A stretch of 41,101 nt of DNA. Source: an uncultured Opitutia bacterium (GTDB lineage: Bacteria > Verrucomicrobiota > Verrucomicrobiia > Opitutales > Opitutaceae). The notes beneath the pieces were generated by a model, which made no database searches, had not been told where the DNA came from, and saw only the letters and a program-made list of their open reading frames with translations. The translations under genes and the position numbers were made by a program. The stretch spans positions 1 to 41,101 of the forward strand of contig CALFZM010000196.1 of NCBI GenBank assembly GCA_937952235.1, given 5' to 3'. Shown here piece after piece: positions 7,540-14,907 of the stretch. Position 1 is the stretch's first letter, and every line of letters begins with the position of its first letter.

Positions 7540-9339
7540 ATGACCAAGAACGAAATCGCCGACATCCTGACCGAGATCGCCACCCTGCTCGAACTGCAGG
7601 GTGAAAACCCCTTCAAGGTGCGGGCCTATGTCACCGGGGCGCGGGCGCTCGAGGCGATCGAGGAGGCCGAACTGGCCCGCCTGCTCGCCGCGGGCGAACT
7701 CGAGAGCGTGAAGGGCATCGGCGCGGCGCTGGCGCAGAAGATCGGCGAACTCCACCAGACGGGGCGGCTGGGGTTCTTCGACCGGCTCAAGGCGAGCGTG
7801 GAACCGGGCCTGGTGGAGCTCCTCGAGATCCCGGGCCTGGGACCGAAGAAGATCAGGGCGCTGCGGGACCGGCTCGGCATCGCGAGCGTCGCGGCCCTGA
7901 CGCAGGCGTGCCAGGAGGGCAGGGTGGCGGAGCTTGAAGGTTTCGGGGCCCGCACGCAGGAGAAAATCCTCGCGGGCATCGCCAACCGCGTGGCGTATGG
8001 CCGGCGACACCTTTGGTGGGAGGCCGCCGCGGTGGCGGAGCCGATCGTCGCGGGGCTGCGCGCGCTGCCGCAGGTGCGACGCGCCGAATCCGCCGGCAGC
8101 CTGCGGCGCGGCCTGGAGACCGTCGGCGATCTGGACTTCATCGTGGCGGCGGACGACGTTGCGCCCGTCGTCGCCTGGTTCGTCGCCCTGCCCGGCGTGC
8201 GGGAGATCACCGCGCAGGGCGAGACCAAGGCCAGCGTGCGGTTCGACTCGGGCCTGCAGGCCGACCTGCGCATCGTGCCGGAGGATCAATTCGCCTTCGC
8301 GCTGCACCACTTCACCGGCTCCAAGGACCACAACGTGCAACTGCGCCAGCGGGCGCTCGCGCGGGGGCTGAGCCTGAGCGAGTGGGGACTCGTGCCGGCC
8401 GAAGGCGAAGGCACGGCGAAGGAGAAGGCCGGGCAGCTGAGGGGCGGGCGGACGACCGTGGACGTCGCGGACGAGAAGGCGCTCTTCGCCCGGCTCGGCC
8501 TGCACTATATTCCCCCGGAGTTGCGCGAGGGCCTCGGCGAGATCGAGGCGGCGGAACGGGGAGAATTGCCCGTCCTCGTGGAGAAAAGCGACCTCCGGGG
8601 TGCGTTTCACAATCACACGACGGCTTCGGACGGACGGAACACCCTCGCGGAAATGACGGCGGCCGCGGATGCGCTGGGCTGGGAGTATCTCGGCATCGCC
8701 GATCACTCCAAGGCGAGCTTCCAGGCCAACGGCCTCGACGAGGCGCGCCTCCTGCGTCAGGTGGCCGATATCCGGGCGCTCAATGCCTCGCGGCGATTCC
8801 GCACGCACGTGTTTGCCGGCGTGGAGTGCGACATCCTCGCCGACGGCCGGCTCGACCTCGACGACGCGACGCTCGCGCAGCTCGATTACGTGGTCGTGTC
8901 GGTGCACAACGCGTTCGCGCAGGACGAGGCGACCATGACGCGGCGGATCATCCGCGCCATCGAGCACCCGGCCGCCACCATGCTCGGCCACGCCACCGGC
9001 CGGCTGCTGCTGCGCCGGGAAGGTTATCAGGTCGACCTCGCGCGGGTGATCGACGCCGCGATCGCGCACGAAGTGATCATCGAACTCAACGCGAGCCCGT
9101 GGCGCCTCGACCTGGACTGGCGGCTGTGGCGGAAGGCCGCCGGGCGCGGGCTGCTCTGCGCGATCAATCCCGATGCCCACGATACCGCCGGGCTCGCCCA
9201 CGTCGCCGCCGGCGTGAACAGCGCGCGCAAGGGCGGGCTGACGCGAGAGCAGGTCCTGACGGCTTGGCCGCTGGCCCGGGTGCAGGCGTGGCTGCAAGGC
9301 CGCGCGCAGCGGGCGCGTGAACGTGCCGCATCGTCCTGA
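7540..9339 (+). CDS. polX: PolX DNA polymerase / 3'-5' exonuclease
   Basis: A family X DNA polymerase with a C-terminal PHP phosphoesterase domain, usually assigned to gap filling in base-excision repair. At 599 residues it is slightly longer than the usual 570-575. The N-terminal 8-kDa-like region and helix-hairpin-helix segments (SVKGIGAALAQKIGEL near 51; IPGLGPKKIRAL near 94) precede the nucleotidyltransferase core, with SAGSLRRGLETVGDLDFIV holding the two catalytic Asp and QADLRIV the third. The PHP domain (about 345-590) keeps its metal ligands in HNHTTASDG, ADHS, VECDIL, SVHN, MLGHATGR and NPDAHD, so both activities look intact. The gene stands alone between menE (119-base gap) and a secreted protein. 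The leader CCTGTCCGCCTCCCGC before the ATG has no Shine-Dalgarno. Confidence 0.93.
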   Translation: MTKNEIADILTEIATLLELQGENPFKVRAYVTGARALEAIEEAELARLLAAGELESVKGIGAALAQKIGELHQTGRLGFFDRLKASVEPGLVELLEIPGLGPKKIRALRDRLGIASVAALTQACQEGRVAELEGFGARTQEKILAGIANRVAYGRRHLWWEAAAVAEPIVAGLRALPQVRRAESAGSLRRGLETVGDLDFIVAADDVAPVVAWFVALPGVREITAQGETKASVRFDSGLQADLRIVPEDQFAFALHHFTGSKDHNVQLRQRALARGLSLSEWGLVPAEGEGTAKEKAGQLRGGRTTVDVADEKALFARLGLHYIPPELREGLGEIEAAERGELPVLVEKSDLRGAFHNHTTASDGRNTLAEMTAAADALGWEYLGIADHSKASFQANGLDEARLLRQVADIRALNASRRFRTHVFAGVECDILADGRLDLDDATLAQLDYVVVSVHNAFAQDEATMTRRIIRAIEHPAATMLGHATGRLLLRREGYQVDLARVIDAAIAHEVIIELNASPWRLDLDWRLWRKAAGRGLLCAINPDAHDTAGLAHVAAGVNSARKGGLTREQVLTAWPLARVQAWLQGRAQRARERAASS

Positions 9340-9498
9340 TGAGACGGTGCGAGCGAGACCGCGATGCATAGTTTTTTGACGCGGATTTTGCTCCACGTGC
9401 GAGAGGTTCTGGCCTCGAATTTCCAGCGCGCCGGCCCTGCGGGGGAACATCCGCCGCGGCTCGCACACTGTAGGTCGTTTTTGGTCATCCCACCACCC

Positions 9499-12186
9499 AT
9501 GATGTCACATCGATTCGGATCCCTCGTCGCGGCCGCGACGGTCCTGTTCACCGGCTTCGCGAGGCACGCTCTGGCCGAGGATTATGCGCTGACGACGTTT
9601 GCGGGCACCGCGCTCACCGCCGGCAGCGCGGATGGCCGCCCGGGGACTTTCAGCGCGCCGTATGGCATCGCGATCGATGCGGCGAAAAATCTCTACGTCA
9701 CGGACACGGTGAACAACACCATCCGTAAGATCACGCCGGGCGGGGTGGTTTCGACGCTGGCGGGGCAGGCGGGCCAGCTCGGCTCGACCAACGGCACGGG
9801 CAACGCCGCACGCTTCAATTTCCCGGTCGGAATTGGCGCGGACGCCGGCGGCAACGTCTATGTCGCCGACGCGAAGAACTTCATCATCCGCAAGATCACG
9901 CCCGCGGGGGAGGTTTCGACATTCGCCGGAGCGCCCTTCCAACTCGGCTCGACCGACGGCGCGGGCAGCGCGGCCCGGTTTTTTCTCCCGTATGGCCTGG
10001 CGGTCGACAGTGCGGGCAATGTGTACGTCGCCGATCAGGGTAATCATCTGATCCGCAAGATCACGCCCGCGGGTGTCGTCTCCACGCTCGCCGGCACCGC
10101 GCTGACGCCGGGCTTCACCGATGGGACGGGCGCCGCCGCACGGTTCAACTCGCCGTTCGGCCTCGCCGTGGACAGCGGCGGAAATCTCTTCGTGGCCGAC
10201 AGCGGCAACAACGCGATCCGGCGCATCACGCCCGGCGGCACGGTGACGACCGTCGCCGGGAGCGCCACCGCCGGCGCGAGCGACGGGGCGGGCAACGTCG
10301 CGCGCTTCAAGGAACCGCGCGGCGTCGCCGTCGACGCCGGCGGCAATCTCTACGTCGCCGATTACGGCAATCAGCTTCTGCGGCACATCACGCCGGGCGG
10401 CACGGTGTCCACGCTGGCTGGCTCGGCAGGCATCGCGGGCAGCACCGACAGCGTCGGCGCCACGGCCCGTTTCTACGATCCCACCGGGGTCGTGGCCGAT
10501 GGCACCACGGTGTGTGTCGTCGATTCGTCCAACAACCTGGTCCGCCGCGGCGTCCCCGCCAGCGCGGCCGGTCTGCCGACGATCACGATCCAGCCGCTCG
10601 ATCAGGAGGTCGCGCCCGGCCAGGCCGTGTCGTTCCGCGTGGTGGTCTCCGGCAGCTCGCTCACGTATCAATGGCTCAAGGACAACCAGCCGATCGCCGG
10701 GGCCACGTCCGCCACCTACACGCTCGCCTCCGCCCAGGTGGCGAACCAGGGCGTGTACTCGGTCCGCATTTCCTCGGCCGGCGGGACGATCGACAGCCAG
10801 GTCGCGACGCTTTCGCTCACGCCTCCCGGGGGCGGCGCCGTCCAGATCACGGCGCGTCCGCTCAGCCTCCACGTCGAGGTCGGCCAGCCTGCTTCGTTCA
10901 CCGTCGCCGCGCTCGGTGCAGGCCTCAGCTACCAATGGCAGAAGAACGGCGCGAACATCGCCGGGGCGACCAATCCCACCTACACGATCGCCTCGGCCCA
11001 GAGCGCCGACGTGGCCAATTACACCGTGCGCGTGACTTCCGGCGGCACCACCGAGACGGCCACGGCCAAGCTCCTCGTCGGCGCCGCCACGGCCGGGATC
11101 ACCATCACCTCCCAGCCGACGAACGTGACCGTCAACGAGGGCCAGCCAGCGACGTTCACCGTCTCCGCCGCCGGCACGGGGCTGTCGTACCAGTGGCTCA
11201 AGAACAGCAATCCGATCGGCGGCGCAAACGGCCCGAGCTATACGATTCCGTCGACCACGGCCGCTGACGCCGGCGCCTTTGCGGTGCGCATCACCTCGGG
11301 CCTGACGACGGTCACCTCCAACACGGTCACCCTGACGGTGAACGGCACGCAGCCGCCCGGCCCCGCGTCCCGGCTCGTCAACCTCTCGATCCTCACGGGA
11401 ATCGACGCCCCGCAGGACACGTTTACCATGGGTTACGTCGTGGGCGGCGCCGGCACCGCCGGCTCCAAGCCGATCCTGATTCGCGCCGCCGGTCCCACGC
11501 TTGCCGCCGCGCCTTTCAATATCCCCGGCGCACTGGGCGACCCGAAGATCGAGCTGTTTGCCGGTGCGACGAAGACGACCGAGAACGACAACTGGGGCGG
11601 TGCGCCCGCGCTCAGCGCCGCCTTCGCGTCGGTCGGTGCGTTTGCGTACGTCACCGGCACCTCGCTCGACGCCGCCGCGCTCGCCAACATCGGAGCCGGT
11701 GACAATTCGGTGCGGGTTTCGGCCAGTGGCAACGGCACGGGCACGGTCATCGCCGAGCTCTACGATTCCACGCCGTTCCTCAGCATGACCGCCACCACGC
11801 CGCGGCTCGTCAACGTATCGGTGCTCAAGCACCTCGGCTCCGGGCTCACCGCCGGCTTTGTCATCGACGGCACGGGCTCGAAGCGCGTTCTCATCCGCGC
11901 GGTCGGTCCGACGATCGGCGCCGCGCCGTTCAATGTGGGCGGCGTCGTGGCCGATCCCCAACTCACCCTCTACTCGGGTCAGACCGTCATCGGCACCAAC
12001 GACAATTGGGGTGGCGGCGCCGACCTCACCGCCGCGTTCACGCAGGTGGGAGCGTTCGCCCTTCCGGCCGCGTCACGCGATGCCGCCATCCTGACGACGC
12101 TCCAGCCTGGCGCCTACACCGTACAGGCCAGCGGCGTCGGCGGAACCACCGGGGTCGCGATCGTCGAGGTCTACGAGGTGCCCTGA
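9499..12186 (+). CDS. Secreted NHL-propeller / Ig-like repeat protein
   Basis: An 895-residue predicted extracellular or cell-surface protein; function unknown, binding or adhesion is the natural guess. A signal peptide covers about residues 1-27 (ending GFARHALAED). Six NHL blades of about 56 residues follow (about 32-355), each with the pattern RF..P.G.AVD..GNLYVAD..N..IRKITP.G.VST.AG, which would close a six-bladed propeller. Three Ig-like domains (about 358-615) share the core YQW.K....I.GA....Y.. and ..Y.VR..S. The C-terminus carries two copies of a module common in Verrucomicrobia, LVNLSIL...GY..GG....ILIRAAGPTL...NDNWGG (about 620-760) and LVNVSVL...RVLIRAVGPTI...NDNWGG (about 765-895). 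I chose the tandem ATG at 9499/9502, which gives the signal peptide; the frame itself opens earlier. Confidence 0.85.
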   Translation: MMSHRFGSLVAAATVLFTGFARHALAEDYALTTFAGTALTAGSADGRPGTFSAPYGIAIDAAKNLYVTDTVNNTIRKITPGGVVSTLAGQAGQLGSTNGTGNAARFNFPVGIGADAGGNVYVADAKNFIIRKITPAGEVSTFAGAPFQLGSTDGAGSAARFFLPYGLAVDSAGNVYVADQGNHLIRKITPAGVVSTLAGTALTPGFTDGTGAAARFNSPFGLAVDSGGNLFVADSGNNAIRRITPGGTVTTVAGSATAGASDGAGNVARFKEPRGVAVDAGGNLYVADYGNQLLRHITPGGTVSTLAGSAGIAGSTDSVGATARFYDPTGVVADGTTVCVVDSSNNLVRRGVPASAAGLPTITIQPLDQEVAPGQAVSFRVVVSGSSLTYQWLKDNQPIAGATSATYTLASAQVANQGVYSVRISSAGGTIDSQVATLSLTPPGGGAVQITARPLSLHVEVGQPASFTVAALGAGLSYQWQKNGANIAGATNPTYTIASAQSADVANYTVRVTSGGTTETATAKLLVGAATAGITITSQPTNVTVNEGQPATFTVSAAGTGLSYQWLKNSNPIGGANGPSYTIPSTTAADAGAFAVRITSGLTTVTSNTVTLTVNGTQPPGPASRLVNLSILTGIDAPQDTFTMGYVVGGAGTAGSKPILIRAAGPTLAAAPFNIPGALGDPKIELFAGATKTTENDNWGGAPALSAAFASVGAFAYVTGTSLDAAALANIGAGDNSVRVSASGNGTGTVIAELYDSTPFLSMTATTPRLVNVSVLKHLGSGLTAGFVIDGTGSKRVLIRAVGPTIGAAPFNVGGVVADPQLTLYSGQTVIGTNDNWGGGADLTAAFTQVGAFALPAASRDAAILTTLQPGAYTVQASGVGGTTGVAIVEVYEVP

Positions 12187-12227
12187 GCCGGGACGGTGCC
12201 GCAGGCCGTCGCGTCCCCGAGAACGAT

Positions 12228-12345
12228 GACCGCGCCGGAGGCTGGCGCGGCTTGTCCTCGAGCCGCGGCGGACCGGCGCCGGACATCAGCCGCCTGGGGG
12301 CGAGCGGCGCCACCTTCCGGCTTCATGCGGGCGTGAGGCTCGCCG
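12228..12345 (+). repeat. Dispersed hairpin repeat, copy A
   Basis: This copy lies in the 240-base gap downstream of the NHL/Ig gene. Its core hairpin has 9-nt arms CGCGGCTTG (12246-12254) and CGAGCCGCG (12259-12267) around the loop TCCT. The flank GCGGACCGG and the tail TCAGCCGCCTGGGGGC follow. Over about 53 aligned bases it matches copy B (22862-22983, opposite strand) at roughly 46 positions with one 2-base gap, by eye. A separate short inverted repeat CCGCGCC/GGCGCGG (12230-12236/12244-12250) overlaps its start. I see no coding sequence in this gap. Confidence 0.6.
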
Positions 12346-12426
12346 CGGGGCGAGCGGCAGCCAGAGCCGTTCGGGATTGAGTTCCGGCGGCAATGGTCTT
12401 CACGGTTCGTCTCCTCCCTCCCCACC

Positions 12427-13311
12427 ATGAAGACCTCACTCGTTTCCACCGGCGCGTTGCTTTTCGCCGTCTCGCTGCTGGGTTCCCTGGCGGCAGCGCA
12501 GAACCCGCCGGCTCCGCGGATCACCACGCCCGCGCCCAGCCCGGAAAGTACGCTGAAGCAAAAGCTGGGCTTTACCGACATCGAGATTGCCTACGGCCGG
12601 CCCGGCGTGAAGGGGCGCAAGGTGTTCGGCGGGCTCGTTCCCTACGGCGAGGTCTGGCGCACCGGCGCCAACTCTGCGACCAAGGTGTCTTTCAGCACGG
12701 TGGTGAAGGTCGAGGGCCGCGACCTTCCGGCGGGCGCGTATGCGCTCTACACCATTCCCGGCGCCCGGGAGTGGACGATCATCTTCAATCGAGTGACGGG
12801 CGAATGGGGCGCGTACAGCTACAAGCAGGAAAACGACGCCATGCGCGTGACGGTGAAGCCGGTGACGCTGGCGCAAACCGTCGAGACGTTCACGATCGAC
12901 GTGGGCGACATCCGGACCGAGACGGCGGTCCTGAGTCTTGCCTGGGAAAAGACGCGGGTGCCGGTGCGGCTGGAAGTGGACGTGATCAAGGCAGTCGTCG
13001 CGCAGATCGACACCGTGATGGGATCAGGCGCCACGCTGCCCCCCGCGGCGTACTTCCAGGCGGCGATGTTTTATTTCGACCACGGGCTGGATCTGCGGAA
13101 GGCCAAGGCGTGGGTCGAGGCGGCCACGAAGGGGGACAAGCCGCTGTTCTACATGCTGCACGGCAAGGCGAAGATCCTCGCCAAGCTGGGAGACAACTCC
13201 GGTGCGAAGGAGGCGGCGACGCAATCGATCGCGGCCGCGCAGTCGGCGGGCGCTGCCGCCGCCGCGGAGTACCGGCGACTCAACGAGGCGCTGATCGCGA
13301 CCCTGAAGTAG
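12427..13311 (+). CDS. Secreted DUF2911 protein
   Basis: A 294-residue protein of the DUF2911 family, function unknown. A signal peptide covers residues 1-24 (hydrophobic core LLFAVSLLGSLAAA, cleavage before QNPP). The DUF2911 core (about 40-185) begins with the repeat-like SPESTLKQKLGFTDIEIAYG and includes GRKVFGGLVPYGEVWRTGAN, then LPAGAYALYTIPG and NRVTGEWGAYSY. The C-terminal 100 residues are helical (AVVAQIDTVM...ALIATLK) and resemble a short TPR-like tail. It is probably periplasmic or extracellular. It stands alone, with a pyrimidine-rich leader CGTCTCCTCCCTCCCCACC before the ATG instead of a Shine-Dalgarno, and converges with the amidohydrolase gene. Confidence 0.85.
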   Translation: MKTSLVSTGALLFAVSLLGSLAAAQNPPAPRITTPAPSPESTLKQKLGFTDIEIAYGRPGVKGRKVFGGLVPYGEVWRTGANSATKVSFSTVVKVEGRDLPAGAYALYTIPGAREWTIIFNRVTGEWGAYSYKQENDAMRVTVKPVTLAQTVETFTIDVGDIRTETAVLSLAWEKTRVPVRLEVDVIKAVVAQIDTVMGSGATLPPAAYFQAAMFYFDHGLDLRKAKAWVEAATKGDKPLFYMLHGKAKILAKLGDNSGAKEAATQSIAAAQSAGAAAAAEYRRLNEALIATLK

Positions 13312-13361
13312 TTTGAACGCGGCTGCGACGGAGCGCAGCTCCCCGAGACCCAGAGGCCGTC

Positions 13362-13398
13362 GGGAGGACAGCGCTGTACGGATATCCTCCCTCGGAGG
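13362..13398. terminator. Possible bidirectional terminator between convergent genes
   Basis: The 94-base gap between the DUF2911 gene (plus) and the amidohydrolase (minus) holds a perfect 7-bp inverted repeat, GGGAGGA (13362-13368) and TCCTCCC (13385-13391). It also holds an alternative shorter hairpin CCTCC/GGAGG (13386-13390/13394-13398). Neither has a T-run. Position between convergent stops is the main support. Confidence 0.35.
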
Positions 13399-13405
13399 GC
13401 TGCCT

Positions 13406-14488
13406 TCACTCCGGAAAACCCGCCGCCGACAGTCCGGGAAAGATGCGCAGCGCGTTCTTGTAATAGACCTTCTTCAGCACGTCGTCGGGCAGGTCGAGAC
13501 CGTAGAGCTTCCAGATGCCGTGATATTTCCGGATCGGGTCGAAGTAGTCGTCGTCGGTCTCGAAAAGCCGGAAGTACACGTGGTACTCCGGGACGCTGTA
13601 GAGGTCCTTGCCGAAAAGGATCCGATCAGCGTACTTGATGAAGAACCGGCGCGCGGCCCGCGGCTGGCGTCCGAGGTCGCTCGTGATCGCACCGACCTCG
13701 GCATAGACATTGGGCAGCCGGTCGAACAGCGCGCCGAGCCGCTCGCGGTCGTTCGCGAGCCAGCCCAGGTGGGCATTGATGAAGGTGGTGCGCGGGTGGC
13801 GGGCGAAGAGGTTGTGCTGCTCCTCGATCAACTGCTCCCAGGTGAAATTCGTCTGCTGCGACTGGTTGCGGCTGGCGCGCAGCTTCAGCTCGAGCCAGCG
13901 CTCGTTGTGCTTGTCCATCGGCTGGAACAGGCCCCACGGATCGCCCGTGTGGATCAGGACGGGAATCCGGTGGCGGGCGCACATCTCCCACACGGGGTCG
14001 AAGCGGGGGTCGTCCACCTTGATGCGACCCTTGCTGTCGTTGAGCATCATCCCGAGGTGCTTCCAGACCTTGAGCCCGACGGCGCCGGCCTTGATGTCGG
14101 CCTCGAGCTGCGTCGCCACGCGGGTCCCATAGTTGGGATCCTCGAGCCCGTTGTAATCGATGTTGGTCATCACCGCGAACCGCGCGGGATCGACGCCTTT
14201 CATCACCGTCACCGCGTTGGCGACCCACTTGCCCTGGCCGCCGCTCACCGGCGAATTGATCAGGATCCTCATGTTCAGGCTGTCCATGTCCTGGAGCAGC
14301 TGCCGGGTCTTCTCCGGCGTGACCTCCCGGTGGTGCGTGTGCACGTCGATGAAGGGGAACTTCGCCCGCGTCAGCAGATGCGCGGGCACGCGCAGGGTCG
14401 ACTTGGGTTCGTATTCTTCGATCGAGATCGACTGGGCGGAGGCGAGCGCGGCCAGTGGCAGGGCCAGCAGGAGGAAACGAAGGCGCAT
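13406..14488 (-). CDS. Secreted amidohydrolase-family protein
   Basis: A 360-residue protein of the amidohydrolase superfamily (Amidohydro_2 / TIM-barrel hydrolase type). A signal peptide spans about residues 1-19 from the ATG at 14488 (MRLRFLLLALPLAALASAQ); an in-frame ATG at 14515 would add nine residues and weaken the signal. The metal motif FIDVHTHHRE (about 47-56) is followed by GLKVWKHLG (candidate Lys for the bimetal site), PVLIHTGDPWG, INAHLGWLAND, and the late Asp in ILFGKDLYSVPEY. These are the expected barrel ligands, so it is likely an active hydrolase or decarboxylase in the periplasm; the substrate is unknown. The ending LKKVYYKNALRIFPGL is typical of the family. It is divergent from the symporter/bacillithiol operon, with a strong inverted repeat in the gap (14527-14565). 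Confidence 0.82.
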   Translation of the reverse strand: MRLRFLLLALPLAALASAQSISIEEYEPKSTLRVPAHLLTRAKFPFIDVHTHHREVTPEKTRQLLQDMDSLNMRILINSPVSGGQGKWVANAVTVMKGVDPARFAVMTNIDYNGLEDPNYGTRVATQLEADIKAGAVGLKVWKHLGMMLNDSKGRIKVDDPRFDPVWEMCARHRIPVLIHTGDPWGLFQPMDKHNERWLELKLRASRNQSQQTNFTWEQLIEEQHNLFARHPRTTFINAHLGWLANDRERLGALFDRLPNVYAEVGAITSDLGRQPRAARRFFIKYADRILFGKDLYSVPEYHVYFRLFETDDDYFDPIRKYHGIWKLYGLDLPDDVLKKVYYKNALRIFPGLSAAGFPE

Positions 14489-14526
14489 GGGGGCGGAGGC
14501 GTTTCCCTGCTTCATGCCCCGCGGGC

Positions 14527-14565
14527 GGCGGCGGGTCAAACGGCGAAACGCGCGCACCCGCCGCC
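14527..14565. repeat. 10-bp inverted repeat in the divergent gap
   Basis: GGCGGCGGGT (14527-14536) and ACCCGCCGCC (14556-14565) are perfect inverted arms with a 19-base spacer. With a 3-base bulge the pairing extends further. It falls just upstream of the amidohydrolase start, so on that mRNA it would form a very stable leader hairpin; it could also be an operator for the divergent pair. The rest of the 269-base gap shows no coding sequence or clear promoter. Confidence 0.4.
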
Positions 14566-14757
14566 CGCGCCGTGCGTCCTGCTGCGGTCCGTGCGCGTAC
14601 GTTCTGGATTGGATTTCTTTTTCGAACCCGTTCACGGTTCCAGCCTTCAACCCTGCATGAGCCGACCTGAGCCAGCCCCCGCCACCCGGTTTCCAACTGC
14701 GGGGCGGGGCATGGCGGCCGGCCGCGGAGTGGGCCGCCCCCGCCGGCGGCGGACGCC

Positions 14758-14907
14758 ATGAGCGACCGGCCCGAGTCCACCGAGGCCGAGGCGGAGGCGC
14801 CGCGCGTGCCGGGCTTCCGCACCTGGCGCGGCGTCTATCTCTTCGTCTTCGGGACGTTCCTGCTGCTCGTCCTCGCGCTCGCGCTCTTCTCGCGCGCCTT
14901 CGCATGA
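14758..14907 (+). CDS. 49-residue single-pass membrane protein ahead of the symporter
   Basis: A small gene just upstream of the symporter: ATG at 14758, TGA at 14905-14907. It encodes 49 residues with an acidic N-terminal part (SDRPESTEAEAEAPRVPGF), then RTWRG, and one hydrophobic helix (about residues 25-47, VYLFVFGTFLLLVLALALF) ending SRAFA. Its stop overlaps the symporter start as ATGA (14904-14907), which implies coupled translation. Small membrane partners encoded directly before sodium:solute symporters are known (YjcH/DUF485 with ActP, YhdT with PanF, and the very short 'symporter small accessory' proteins). By position and shape this is such a partner, but I recognise no specific family from the sequence. 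Confidence 0.7.
   Translation: MSDRPESTEAEAEAPRVPGFRTWRGVYLFVFGTFLLLVLALALFSRAFA

Noticed and set aside
9590..10560. Tandem DNA repeats inside the NHL/Ig gene
   Set aside because: The periodicity of about 170 bases is explained by the six NHL blades of the protein; units differ too much for a DNA satellite.
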